Shown: positions 1 through 8,794, counted from the stretch's first letter. The stretch: 38,734 bases of DNA from Bacillota bacterium (GCA_023411175.1 JAEYPB010000034.1:1-38734), one strand, 5' to 3'. Made by a program: numbers and translations. The notes: generated by a model from the letters alone, not told the origin.

Positions 1-12
1 AAGCTACTGGGT

Positions 13-1620
13 TTAGAAGTTTGCCGGGGCGTCCGGGCTCGTCAGGCAGTCGATGGTGGCCTGGTCGAGCTTGCCGGTGACCTGGATGTCCGGGAAGAGG
101 CCGGTATCGATCGCCGCCTGCTGGAACGCGCTGATCTGCGCCGCCTTCTCCTCCTTCGTCTCGCTGCCCGTCAGCCAGCCCAGATCGATCAGCGTCTGGG
201 TCGCCTGTTCGGCGGGGCTGATGGTCGGCTCCGGTGTCGGCTCGGGTGTCGGCTCGGGCGTCGGTTCAGGCGTCGGCTCAGGCGTCGGCTCGGGCGTCGG
301 CTCAGGCGTCGGCTCCGGTGTCGGAGCCGCGGTGGGCGCCTCGGTCGGGGTTTCGGTGGGCGCCTCGGTCGGGGCTTCGGTGGGCGCCTCGGTCGGGGCT
401 GCTGTCGGAGCCTCGGTGGGCGCCGCTGTCGGGGCTGCTGTCGGAGCCTCGGTGGGCGCCGCTGTCGGGGCTTCAGTCGGGTTCGGCCAAGCGGTGGGTT
501 CCGGCGTCGGCGTGGGCGTCGGGTTCGGCCAAGCGGTGGCCTCCGGCGTCGGCGACGGGGTGGGTTTCACCGTCGGGATGGGCGTTGTGTTGGGCCGGAT
601 GGGCGCGTCCTTTTCCATCAGCCATTTGATGGTGCTGGTGCCGGCGGTGCCGTCCACCTTGAGGCTGGCGCCGTAGTTTTCGTTTACGTAAAGCTGGAAG
701 TCGCGGACGGCGGCTTCGGTGGCCTTGTCGTACTTGCCGGTGGGCCAGGCGTCGTCCAGCCATCTCAGCTCGATCAGCCGCCACTGCAGCTCTTCGATCT
801 GCTCGGCCGAGGCCTTGCGGTAGTTGTTGATGGGCGTCGGCTTGGGCGTCGGCGCGTCGTAGTCGTCGTCCGAGTAATCGCCGTCGTCGGTATAGTCGCC
901 GCCGGAGATGTCGTCCCCGCCATCTTCATCCTGCCAGCCGGTGTCGGTGTCGGTGACGGGCAGCTCGCCGGGGTCGGGGGTGGCGGTGGCTTCTTCCGCC
1001 GGCTCTTCGGAGGGCGCGGTCCAGACGTCCTCGGGCTGGGGGTTCTGGGTGGGGTCGAGCGCGTTGCGGCTCATCGAGATCACGCCGATCAGCGCCAGCA
1101 CGACCATCACCACCACCACGCCGCCCATGATGAGCGCCTGGCGGGTGACCTTGCGGGCGGGCACTTCCTCGCCCGCGCCGTCGGCGGGCGCGTCCGACGC
1201 GCCGGCCTTGCGCTGTACAAGGTAGCCGGTGCCGTTGTCCTCAAAGAACACGCGCTTTCTCGCGCTGTCGTTGGCCTGAACGCTGCCGCTCATTTCGGCA
1301 AGGCCCGCCTGGAACGCGGACTCCGCACCGGGGATGACGACGACGGAGCCGTCCGGCTCGCGCTGGGCGGCGTCCCGTGGGAAATATTCCCTGACGCGCA
1401 GCTTCGCGCCGGTCTTCATGTCATAGGCGACGTAGACGATGCCGCTGGCGTCCTGGCCCAGCGCCCGCCCCACCAGAAACCGCGTGCGCAGCACCGTGCC
1501 CGGCGCGAGGTGGCTGGGCGAGACGGGGGCCAGCGGATCGCGTCCGCAGGCGGCGCATTCGCCGTTTTTGTCGAGCGGTTCGAAGCAGTACATGCATTTG
1601 TCGCCGTGGCCGTGCTCCAT
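13..1620 (-). CDS. Membrane protein: zinc ribbon, decayed kinase N-lobe, two peptidoglycan-binding-like domains
   Basis: About 535 residues. Residues 9-25 hold a four-cysteine ribbon (C9, C12, C22, C25). Residues 40-110 resemble the N-lobe of Hanks-type kinases (glycine-rich loop near 50-60, then REYFP near 77-81), but the usual lysine of the IKEYFP motif is arginine and no C-lobe follows, so kinase activity is unlikely. A membrane segment spans about 161-183. An acidic stretch leads to a PG_binding_1-like domain (about 275-345), then Pro/Thr/Glu/Ala repeats (about 350-470), then a second PG_binding-like domain at the C-terminus. I infer a cytoplasmic sensor-like head with an outside part that reaches the cell wall. 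The ATG at 1620 has GGAGGG 7 bases upstream and is preferred over the in-frame GTG at 1635. It is the last gene of the leftward group. Confidence 0.8.
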   Translation of the reverse strand: MEHGHGDKCMYCFEPLDKNGECAACGRDPLAPVSPSHLAPGTVLRTRFLVGRALGQDASGIVYVAYDMKTGAKLRVREYFPRDAAQREPDGSVVVIPGAESAFQAGLAEMSGSVQANDSARKRVFFEDNGTGYLVQRKAGASDAPADGAGEEVPARKVTRQALIMGGVVVVMVVLALIGVISMSRNALDPTQNPQPEDVWTAPSEEPAEEATATPDPGELPVTDTDTGWQDEDGGDDISGGDYTDDGDYSDDDYDAPTPKPTPINNYRKASAEQIEELQWRLIELRWLDDAWPTGKYDKATEAAVRDFQLYVNENYGASLKVDGTAGTSTIKWLMEKDAPIRPNTTPIPTVKPTPSPTPEATAWPNPTPTPTPEPTAWPNPTEAPTAAPTEAPTAAPTAAPTEAPTAAPTEAPTEAPTEAPTETPTEAPTAAPTPEPTPEPTPEPTPEPTPEPTPEPTPEPTPEPTISPAEQATQTLIDLGWLTGSETKEEKAAQISAFQQAAIDTGLFPDIQVTGKLDQATIDCLTSPDAPANF

Positions 1621-1698
1621 TTGAAATCCCTCCACAATCCGCCGCGGGCGGAATTCGGTAACTTTTTGGTAAAACCGGCCGCCGGAACGGGGCGGCTC

Positions 1699-2958
1699 TT
1701 ATAAGTCTCTTGCGATCAGACGGATTTTTGACGAAATCTGTTCCACGTCGCCCGAGGCGTCCACGGTGCGAACGCGCTCCGGCTCCCGCGCGGCCAGCGC
1801 CAGGTAGGCTTCGTAGACCCGGCGGGCCAGGTCATCATCCCCCTCCATGCGATCGGGCGCGTTTGCGGCGCGGCGTCGCGCAATGGCGGTGATGGGGTCA
1901 AGCAACATCAGGATGGTGGCGTCGGGCACGAGGCCGTCCACCGCCGCCTCGTTCAGCGAGGCCACAAGCGACTCGCCCAGCCCCCGGCCCGCGCCCTGGT
2001 AAACAATGGAAGAGTCCACGAACCGGTCGCACACCACAACGTCGCCCCTTGAAAGCGCCGGGCGGATCACGTCCCGGACGTGCTGCGCCCGCGACGCGGC
2101 GAAGAGAAGCGCCTCAGTCAGGTCCCGCATGCCCTGCTGCTTGACGTCCAGCACCAGGGCGCGGATGCGCTCGGCCACGGGGCTTCCCCCCGGCTCCCGG
2201 GTTCTGACCACCCGGTGCCCGCGTTTTTCAAGCCAATCGGCCAACAGATTCGCCTGGGTGGTCTTGCCGCAGCCGTCGGGCCCCTCCAGCGTGAGGAAAA
2301 TCCCCTCTGCCGGTGAAAAACCGGGGAGCAGCATGTCGGTCAGCTCTTCGACGCTCTCCACCATTTGCGCTGCGCCGCTCTCGGTCAGCTCCTCGCGGCT
2401 GCCGTAGCCGTAGAGTACGCCGATGCCGTCCACGCCCGCGCCGACGGCGCCCTCCATGTCGAAGCGGCGGTCGCCCACCATTGCGGCGCGGCGGTATGCA
2501 TCCGGCAGCGCGCGGCCGATGAGCTGGGCCTTGTCGCAGTGGTCGTCGTGCTCGCTGGTCGAAACCACCCGGTCAAAGTACCTGTAGAGCCCGAATTCCT
2601 TCAGAACGCGCTCGGCCTGCACGGTGGGCTTGGCCGTCACCACGCCCAGAAACGCGCCGTGGGCGCGCAGCGAGCGGAGCATCGACGGGATGCCGGGGAA
2701 TACGTTGGCGTCCGCCCAGCCCTCGGTCTCGTACCGGCTCCGGAAGATGCGAATGCCCTCCCGCGCCTCAGCTTCGCTGAGCCCCAAGAGGCGGAAGGTC
2801 TCATACAGCGGCGGGCCGACAAAGATCTTAAGGTCCAGCCCGGTCACGTCCCGGCCCAGTTCCTCCATCGCGTGCTTCGCGCAGGCGGTGATGCCGGGGT
2901 GGGAACGGGTCAGCGTGCCGTCCAGGTCGAAGAGTACCACGTCATAGGGCAAGTGCAT
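1699..2958 (-). CDS. tmk: Fusion of HAD-family phosphatase and thymidylate kinase
   Basis: A 419-residue fusion. Residues 1-212 are a HAD-superfamily hydrolase of the PpaX/phosphoglycolate phosphatase type: the nucleophile motif FDLDGT has D11 and D13, and a late motif VGDRRFD lies near 161. Residues 218-419 are a complete dTMP kinase: P-loop GPDGCGKT (226-233), EPGG, a DR(F) motif followed by SSIVYQGAGRGLG, and a lid region rich in arginine. The kinase makes dTDP from dTMP for DNA synthesis; the HAD substrate cannot be read from sequence. Both domains keep their key residues, so both are probably active. The ATG at 2958 has AAAGGAG upstream. tmk is usually a free gene of about 205-215 residues, so the fusion is unusual. 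Confidence 0.9.
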   Translation of the reverse strand: MHLPYDVVLFDLDGTLTRSHPGITACAKHAMEELGRDVTGLDLKIFVGPPLYETFRLLGLSEAEAREGIRIFRSRYETEGWADANVFPGIPSMLRSLRAHGAFLGVVTAKPTVQAERVLKEFGLYRYFDRVVSTSEHDDHCDKAQLIGRALPDAYRRAAMVGDRRFDMEGAVGAGVDGIGVLYGYGSREELTESGAAQMVESVEELTDMLLPGFSPAEGIFLTLEGPDGCGKTTQANLLADWLEKRGHRVVRTREPGGSPVAERIRALVLDVKQQGMRDLTEALLFAASRAQHVRDVIRPALSRGDVVVCDRFVDSSIVYQGAGRGLGESLVASLNEAAVDGLVPDATILMLLDPITAIARRRAANAPDRMEGDDDLARRVYEAYLALAAREPERVRTVDASGDVEQISSKIRLIARDL

Positions 2959-3029
2959 GGCGCGCGCTCCTTTAAATGTACATCTTTATTATTTTAAGCG
3001 ATCCCGGTCAAAAAATCAACCTTCGGGCG

Positions 3030-4595
3030 TTACCCCTCGGCCTCGCCGAGCAGCCGCTCCAGCGCCGAGCGGGTTTCGCCCTCCTCCCGTTCGTTGACGA
3101 GGAATACTAGGTAGTCCCCCGCGCGGACGACGGTGTCGCCGGAGGGGATCTCCTCCCCGTCCTCCCGGCGGATGGCAATCAAAAGGCATTCCTTCGGCAG
3201 CCCCAGTTCCTTGACCGACCGCTCCGCCGCCGGCGCGCCGTGCTGGACGATCTGCTCCACCACGATCTTCCGGGCCGGGTCGCAGCCCTCCGGACAGGCG
3301 CCGCCACTTAAGAGGCTGTCCAGAAGCGAATCGTAAATGGGCCGGCTCTTGACGAGGTCGGCCGTCAGGTAGGCGGCGAAGGATACCACGATCAGCGGCA
3401 GCAGGCAGTCGAAGGAGCCGGTCATTTCGAGCAGCAGGATCGTGCCCGTCACCGGTGCGCGCACGATGGCCGCGAAGTAGCCGGCCATCGCCACCACGAC
3501 GAAGCTGTCGAACAGTTCCGGCCCTACCAGCGCGCCCGCCAGCCGCGCCGCAAGCGCCCCCAGCGTGCCGCCCAGAATCAGCAGCGGGAAGAAGATGCCG
3601 CCCGGCGCGCCGGAGCCGAAGCTGATCATCGAAAAGAGAAACTTGACCAGAAACAAAAGTGCGAGCGTCTTTACCGCGACGCCGCCGTTCATATATTCCA
3701 GCATCGCGTGGCCGCCGCCCATCACCGCGGGCAGCACAAGGCCCAGCGCCCCCGCCAGAACAAAGGGCACCACCGGCCGCGCGCTCTCCGGCAGGCGGCG
3801 CAGCGCCTTATAGAGTTTCTGCGTCTTGACGAGGACAAAGTTGTACCCCGCCCCCGCCAGGCCGAGCAGCGCGCCCATCAGGATCAAAAGCCAGTACAGG
3901 TTCAGCGGGATCTGCGTCCCGGTGTCGAAGGAAAACACCGGCGACAGGCCGAAGGCCAGCTTGGACACGAAGTCCCCGGTCATGGCGCTGACGATGAGCA
4001 CGATCAGAAGCGTCGGCGAGATGTACCGGTAGATCTCCTCCAGCGCGAACATCGCCCCCGCCAGCGGCGCGTTGAACGCCGCCGCGAGGCCCGCGCTTGC
4101 GCCTCCGGCGATCAGGATGCGCCGCTCCGCGCGGGACGACGCCCACTCGTCGGCAATGCCCCGGGCGGTCGCCGCGCCCAGTTGGATCGAAGGGCCCTCC
4201 CGCCCCAGCGAAAGCCCCGCCAGGATCGACGCCGCGCCGCCCGCGAACTTCGCCACGAGCGTCGAAATCCACGGCACGTCAAAGCGCCCGGTCAGTTCGC
4301 CCTTTACCTGCGGGATGCCGCTGCCCCGGATGAGCGGAAATTTTTTCGCCAGCAGCCCCACCAGATACCCCGCCGCGGCCAGCGCAAGGAACAAAAGCGG
4401 GATCAGCGCCGGACGCGCGCGGAAAAAGCCGTACATCCCTTCGCTCGTCTCCTCCGCCCAGATCAGCGCCAGCCGGTAGAAGCTGGCGACCGCCCCCGCG
4501 CCCGCGCCCACCAACACACCCTTGAAGACCAGCGACAGCTTCCGGGACGGGATCTCGATCGCCTCCCGGTAATGGTTGGCATCCAGCCTGTTCAT
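3030..4595 (-). CDS. clcA: CLC-type chloride channel/antiporter with C-terminal TrkA-C domain
   Basis: About 521 residues with around ten hydrophobic segments. CLC signature motifs appear in order: GSGIP (91-95), GREGP (131-135, with gating glutamate E133), LEEIYR (the EE pair at 186-187 matches the internal proton glutamate of H+/Cl- exchangers), and GAPGGIFFP. Both glutamates being present points to a proton-coupled exchanger, not a passive channel. The Pro in GREGP and lack of the fluoride-type signature argue against a fluoride CLC. The last 80 residues look like a TrkA-C (RCK_C) regulatory domain. The ATG at 4595 has a G-rich site 6 bases upstream; another in-frame ATG lies at 4601. A longer reading from 4715 lacks family support. 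Confidence 0.88.
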   Translation of the reverse strand: MNRLDANHYREAIEIPSRKLSLVFKGVLVGAGAGAVASFYRLALIWAEETSEGMYGFFRARPALIPLLFLALAAAGYLVGLLAKKFPLIRGSGIPQVKGELTGRFDVPWISTLVAKFAGGAASILAGLSLGREGPSIQLGAATARGIADEWASSRAERRILIAGGASAGLAAAFNAPLAGAMFALEEIYRYISPTLLIVLIVSAMTGDFVSKLAFGLSPVFSFDTGTQIPLNLYWLLILMGALLGLAGAGYNFVLVKTQKLYKALRRLPESARPVVPFVLAGALGLVLPAVMGGGHAMLEYMNGGVAVKTLALLFLVKFLFSMISFGSGAPGGIFFPLLILGGTLGALAARLAGALVGPELFDSFVVVAMAGYFAAIVRAPVTGTILLLEMTGSFDCLLPLIVVSFAAYLTADLVKSRPIYDSLLDSLLSGGACPEGCDPARKIVVEQIVQHGAPAAERSVKELGLPKECLLIAIRREDGEEIPSGDTVVRAGDYLVFLVNEREEGETRSALERLLGEAEG

Positions 4596-4724
4596 ACGCA
4601 TCCCCCGCAATAACATTTCAGGGGCGATTATACCACCCACCCTTTTCGCAAATGGGTGCGTTTCAATGAATTTCTTGAAAACACGAAAAGACGCGGTATT
4701 TTGACAGCCTGACACGACCCCGGC

Positions 4725-4875
4725 ATGCGCCGGGGGCTGGCCAGACCATCAACAAAGTCCCCGTAGGGTTCCAATCGTGCCCGGCGGCGTGTACGCCGGG
4801 TACGAGATAGCGCCACCAGTTAAGACACTGGTGGCGCTATCCACACCTTTGGTCAGTGCGCCGGGGGCGGACGTT
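4725..4875 (+). repeat. Hairpin cassette copy 1 (modules A-B, start of C)
   Basis: Between mutS2 and clcA. It holds CCCCGGC/GCCGGGG (4718-4735 region), module A (CCCGGCG...CGCCGGG, about 4780-4800), module B with a perfect 15-bp stem (4806-4820 with 4827-4841) and the first bases of module C (GGTCAGTGCGCC at 4851). Same order as four other copies in the window. Confidence 0.75.
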
Positions 4876-4898
4876 GGTATCAACGGGCTTCGGATGCG

Positions 4899-6848
4899 TC
4901 AGCGCTCGCCCGGCCGGGTTTCCACGCTGACGCCGGTCTTGCCTTTCGCCACCTGCTTGCGCTTCTTTCGGTTCTCCCAGGTATCGAGCACGATGTCCAG
5001 ATCATAGTCCTCGCCGGGGTAGAGCGCATCGCCGCTTAAAAACGGCGCGACCCGTTTGGCGCTGACCGAGATGTTCTTGTCGCGGACGCGCAGGAGCATC
5101 TCGCCCCGGGCGTTGGGCGGCAGAACGACCGTCGCGAAGCAGTTCATGAACGGCACGCGCACCCGGTCGCCGGGGGCGTAGACTTGGGCTTTGGGCGGGG
5201 GAACAGGCTCCGGCGCGGGTTCCGGCGGGGGTTCGGGATCGGGCTCGGGTTCCGGCTCCGGTTCCGGCGGCTGGATTATTTCCCCTTTCGGAATCAGCAC
5301 GGCGGCTGAAACGGCAGGCGCGCCGCCGGGGTAGGCGGCCTCGCGGGCGGCTTCGATCAGCCGGCGGGGCATGCCCAGCCGCGCGGCGATGTCCAGCGCG
5401 CAGCTCTCCCCCGCCTCGCCCGGCTCCAGATGGTAGGTGGGCGACAGCGTGGCGCGGTCGAAGGTCATGCGCGCGTTGAGAAAGCCCGGTGTGACCGCGG
5501 CGAACCGCTTGAGCTCCGGGTAGTGGGAGGTGGCCATCAAAAGGCACTTCATCTCGCCCAGCTCCCGGAGGATCGCCACCGCCAGCCCCATGCCTTCCTG
5601 TGGGTCGGTGCCGCTGCCCACCTCGTCCAATAGCACCAGCGCGCGGGGCCCGGCGGCGGACAGGATGCGGCTGACCCGCGTCATGTGGGCCGAGAAGGTT
5701 GAAAGATTCTGGCTGACGCTCTGGCCGTCGCCGATGTCGCAGTAGATGCCCGAGAGCTGCGGCACCGAGGCGCGCTCCGCGGGAACCTGAAGGCCGGACA
5801 GCGCCATCGCGCAGATCAGCCCCACCGTCTTGATCGAGACGGTCTTGCCGCCGGTGTTGGGGCCGGTGATCACGAGGCCGCGGGTTCTGCCGCCCAGGGT
5901 CAGGCTGAGGGGCACCGCGCCGTCGCCCAGAAGCGGGTGGCGCGCGTTTTCAAGCCGCAGCTCAAAGCCGCGGGAGAGGCTCACCGCGCCGCACTTCATG
6001 CGGCTCGCCAGCGCGCCGGCGGCGAACACGTAGTCCACCTTTTCCATGCTCTCCCGGCTGACGCGGATGGCGTCCTGCGCCCCGGCGGCAAAGGCGCTCA
6101 GCTCCGACAGGATGCGGATCTCCTCGTTGGCCTCGTCCACCGTCAGCGCGTCGATCTCGTCCCGGAGGGAGGCCACCGCTGCCGGCTCGATGAACAGCGT
6201 CTGCCCGCTGCCGGACACGTCCAGCGTCTGCCCGCGCACGTTCTTCGCGGCGTCCCGCCGGACGGGCAGCGCGTAGCGGCTGCCCCGCATGGCGTAAAAC
6301 GTCTCCTGATACCACTCCGGGTGGGCGCGCATCATCGCGGCGAGCCGCTCCTTGATCCGGGCGGCGGTGCGCTCGATCCCCGAGCGGATGGCGAAGAGCC
6401 GGGGACTGGCCCGGTCGTCCAGCCGTTCGCCCCGGAACGAGCGCTCGATCTCCTTTCGGAGGTCGTCCAGCGGCTCGACACTCAGCCCCAGCGCGGGCGC
6501 GAGGCCGTCTATCGTCACCGCGCGCTTCAGGTAATTTTTGAGCAGGCGGCAGTGGTTCAAAAATTCGCCCAGCGCGATCAATTCCGCCGGGGTCAGGATG
6601 TCCCCAAGCCGCAATTTGTCGTTCAGCGCGTCCAGCCCGGCGAGGGAGTGGACGGGCGGCTCGCCCATCGCCTCGTACACTTTCCGGGCGGAAGCGGTCA
6701 GCGCCTGCGCCCGCTCCACCGCGCCGGGTTCGGTCATGGGCGCGAGGTTCTCCGCCCGCTCCCGGGCGGCCTTCGTCCGCGTGAAATCTGCCAGCATGGC
6801 CAAAATGGCCGGGTATTCGATCAGTTCCAGATATTCCCGTTCAAACAT
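4899..6848 (-). CDS. mutS2: MutS2-like DNA-binding ATPase lacking the Smr domain
   Basis: About 649 residues. The N-terminal core/lever region of MutS2 is followed by the MutS ATPase: Walker A GPNTGGKT near 328-335, Walker B LLDEVGSGTDP near 405-415, and the composite signature region before it. A Pro/Glu-rich linker lies near 523-556, then a KOW-like segment and a charged tail. Full-length MutS2 proteins run to about 780 residues and end in an Smr nuclease domain, which is absent: the frame stops cleanly at 4899 with no decayed Smr sequence visible. Known roles of the family are suppression of recombination and splitting of collided ribosomes; which applies here is open. The ATG at 6848 has AGGA 9 bases upstream; in-frame ATGs at 6857 and 6866 are alternatives. 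Confidence 0.88.
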   Translation of the reverse strand: MFEREYLELIEYPAILAMLADFTRTKAARERAENLAPMTEPGAVERAQALTASARKVYEAMGEPPVHSLAGLDALNDKLRLGDILTPAELIALGEFLNHCRLLKNYLKRAVTIDGLAPALGLSVEPLDDLRKEIERSFRGERLDDRASPRLFAIRSGIERTAARIKERLAAMMRAHPEWYQETFYAMRGSRYALPVRRDAAKNVRGQTLDVSGSGQTLFIEPAAVASLRDEIDALTVDEANEEIRILSELSAFAAGAQDAIRVSRESMEKVDYVFAAGALASRMKCGAVSLSRGFELRLENARHPLLGDGAVPLSLTLGGRTRGLVITGPNTGGKTVSIKTVGLICAMALSGLQVPAERASVPQLSGIYCDIGDGQSVSQNLSTFSAHMTRVSRILSAAGPRALVLLDEVGSGTDPQEGMGLAVAILRELGEMKCLLMATSHYPELKRFAAVTPGFLNARMTFDRATLSPTYHLEPGEAGESCALDIAARLGMPRRLIEAAREAAYPGGAPAVSAAVLIPKGEIIQPPEPEPEPEPDPEPPPEPAPEPVPPPKAQVYAPGDRVRVPFMNCFATVVLPPNARGEMLLRVRDKNISVSAKRVAPFLSGDALYPGEDYDLDIVLDTWENRKKRKQVAKGKTGVSVETRPGER

Positions 6849-6917
6849 TGCGCTCATTCCTGTCATTCAAATGTACCTGTGGAAACGCGCTCGGGCGGCC
6901 CGCCCCGTTAGGAGCAG

Positions 6918-7152
6918 ACAACAAAAGGGCTGCGACGCGCGCAGCCCTCTAATGGCGACGGATATATCGGCGCTTACGGGAGAATCCCAAAGCGTCAACA
7001 TCGGGAAGCCCTGCGGGCTCCCTGTTCCGGTCGTGAGGCGCGGCGGCCGCCGGCGCGGGGTACGAAAACGCAGCCTGTGCAGGAGCATAGGCCTTGGCGT
7101 ACCTTTTCGCCTAGCAGCTAACCGACATCCTTCACTCCCCCTGATTGAACTT
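6918..7152 (-). ncRNA. Structured RNA candidate with own promoter and terminator, upstream of mutS2
   Basis: On the minus strand a strong promoter (TTGACG 7183-7188, 18-base spacer, TATAAT 7159-7164) is followed by about 235 bases with no ORF and then an intrinsic terminator (stem GGGCTGC 6927-6933 with 6941-6947, then T-run). Within it I can pair GGAUGUCGG near the 5' end with CCGAUAUAUCC near the 3' end (a UA bulge), GGUACG with CGUACC, GGGAGCCC with GGGCUUCCC, CGCUU/GGGA with UCCC/AAGCG, and a GC-rich central hairpin. This is a closed multi-branched fold. It lacks motifs I know for RNase P, tmRNA, SRP RNA, T-box, SAM, lysine, cobalamin and c-di-AMP RNAs. It could be a stand-alone RNA or a leader controlling mutS2, which starts 70 bases beyond the terminator. 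Confidence 0.65.
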
Positions 7153-7158
7153 ACGTGT

Positions 7159-7188
7159 ATTATATGCGACGACCGGCCCCCGCGTCAA
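7159..7188 (-). promoter_or_regulatory. Sigma-A promoter of the structured RNA
   Basis: TTGACG (7183-7188), 18 bases, TATAAT (7159-7164), read on the minus strand; predicted start near 7152. Confidence 0.75.
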
Positions 7189-7292
7189 GGGGCTTTCATA
7201 AGGCTTCCGGTCCGCGCCCTTCGTGACCCGGTCACGGAGCGGGCGGGCGGGGGCGCGGTACAATGGAAAAAACGTTCGCGGGAGGGATTTTC

Positions 7293-7451
7293 ATGCTCAT
7301 CCGGATCATCTTTGCGGTGGTCGGCGGCGCGATCGGCTACGCAGCCTACCGGTTTATCGGCTGCTCCACCGGCGCGTGTCCGATTACGTCCAACCCCTAC
7401 GTCTCCGTGATCATCGGCGCGGTGATCGGCGCAACCCTTCCGGGGGCGTAG
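7293..7451 (+). CDS. Small membrane protein, DUF6132-like
   Basis: 52 residues. Two hydrophobic helices (about 2-17 and 36-50), rich in Gly and Ala, flank a short loop with the motif GCSTGACPITSNP. That Cys-x4-Cys-Pro-Ile-Thr-Ser-Asn-Pro signature is what I associate with the DUF6132 family; no function is known to me. The ATG at 7293 has GGAGGG (7281-7286) upstream and is preferred over the ATG at 7263, which has no ribosome site. A TACAAT box at 7259-7264 is a possible -10. It stands alone on the plus strand between leftward genes. Confidence 0.75.
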   Translation: MLIRIIFAVVGGAIGYAAYRFIGCSTGACPITSNPYVSVIIGAVIGATLPGA

Positions 7452-7454
7452 CCT

Positions 7455-7660
7455 TCGGCGGAAGCGCCTCGCGAAAGCCCGCGCTCCTTTGGCGCTGAAA
7501 CCGTTCCCAAGCGTTCCCGTGGGCTTCAATCGTTCCCGGTGGGCGCGTACGCCGGGATCGAGAAACCGCCACCAGAAAAACTGGTGGCGGTTTCCACATA
7601 TTCGGTCAGTGCGCCGCCTGGAAGCGCCGAAGCGTTTCAGGAAACCGGCGAATCCAATGC
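7455..7660 (+). repeat. Hairpin cassette copy 2 (modules A-B-C)
   Basis: Just beyond the stop of the SPFH gene. Module A lies around 7530-7556. Module B is a perfect 14-bp stem (7562-7575 with 7581-7594) around an AAAAA loop. Module C starts at 7604 (GGTCAGTGCGCCGCC). Same orientation as the other copies. Confidence 0.75.
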
Positions 7661-7702
7661 AACTAAAGATGTGTCAGCAGATTTTCATTGCCCGTCGGAG
7701 CC

Positions 7703-8639
7703 TTACGGCGCGGTCGTTTCTTCCGGCGTGATGTCGATCACCGGGTAGGCGCCGCTGCCGGACAGCTGCACCTGGGGCACGCTGCCATTCCAGCGGGTGA
7801 TCTTGAGGTATTCGATGAACGGCGCGGTCAGCGACTGCGCGAGGGCCTGGTTCTTCGCGGCCTCCTGCTCGCCGGCGTAGCGGGCGGCGTCGGCCTGTAC
7901 GCGGGCGACCTTGGCGTCGGCTTCGGCGAAGATGGCGCGCTCCTCGGCTTCCGCGTTGGCTGCGATGACGCGGCGCTCGGCGGCGGACCTTTCCACGCTC
8001 ACCTGCTGGGCCTGCTCGGTCTCGACGCGCAGCTTGGTCTGCTCGGCCACCTGCTTGTCTTCGACGGCGTTGGTGAAGGCATCGGTGAAGTCGATGTTCT
8101 CGATGGACACGGCGATGATGTCAATGCCGTTTTGCTTCATCAGCGGCGAGAGCAGTTCCTTGACCTGGTTGGAAAGTGTCGCCCGCGCGCCCACCAGGTT
8201 CTCGGCGGAGTACTTGGTGAAGATCGCCTTCACATCCTCCTGGATGCGGGGCTCCATGATCGTCTGGTAGTAGTTGACGCCGACGTTCCGGTACAGATCC
8301 TGTGCGGTCTCCCGGTCCACCCGGTAGTTGACGGAGCACACCACGTCCACCTGCTGGATGTCGCTGGAGAAGGCCTGCATCGAGACGGTGGCCTTCTGGG
8401 CGCGGTTGTCCATCATGATGACCTGCTGGATGGGGTTTTTCAGGTGGAAGCCATCGGTGAGCGTATAGTTCTCCACGCGGCCGAAGGTGGTCACGATGCC
8501 GGTGTGGCCGGTGGGCACGACGGTGTAGGGCGCGAGCGCCACCACCACCACGATCAGCACCACCACGGCGACGGCGACGAGGATCAGCGTAAGCCGCGGC
8601 CCGCGCTGCGGCATTCTGTGGACATTGGGCTGGCTCATG
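7703..8639 (-). CDS. SPFH/Band 7 (prohibitin-like) membrane protein
   Basis: About 311 residues. A short N-terminal tail is followed by one membrane helix (about 15-36), then the SPFH domain, beginning with a motif like VPTGHTGIVTTFGRV, then a long Ala/Glu/Arg-rich helical region (about 200-270) typical of the flotillin/HflK/prohibitin oligomerisation zone. Members form ring- or cage-like scaffolds at the membrane, often around proteases. The start at 8639 has AAGGAGGT in the best position; a longer frame to 8734 is not needed. It lies downstream of the polyamine operon across a repeat cassette, but no shared function is implied. Confidence 0.88.
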
Positions 8640-8672
8640 GAAAGTACCTCCTTCGTTTCTACATCTTCCATG

Positions 8673-8710
8673 ATACCAGAAAGGGCGCGCCCGCGTAAAC
8701 GGGACGCGCC
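8673..8710 (-). terminator. Possible terminator between the carboxyspermidine decarboxylase and SPFH genes
   Basis: A GC-rich hairpin (GGGCGCG...CGCGCCC, about 8678-8710) is followed on the minus strand by TTTCT. It could end transcripts coming through the cassette from the polyamine operon. Confidence 0.45.
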
Positions 8711-8794
8711 CAAAAACCGCCAAAGAAATGCCAAGATGTCCGCTGGAGATGAAAAACCCGCGGGGGGTCGTCTCAGATCATCATCAAATCCCCG

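Noticed and set aside
230..480. Short tandem DNA repeats that could be mistaken for a CRISPR-like array
   Set aside because: They encode the Thr/Pro/Glu/Ala repeats of the wall-binding protein on the minus strand; units are contiguous with no spacers.
6918..7152. c-di-AMP (ydaO-type) riboswitch on the plus strand, because of the word CAGCUAAC
   Set aside because: The GGGGGAACC and GGGGUGAAUC signatures are missing, and the promoter and terminator are on the other strand.
7688..8698. Long plus-strand frame antisense to the SPFH gene
   Set aside because: Shadow of a clear SPFH coding frame with a strong ribosome site.
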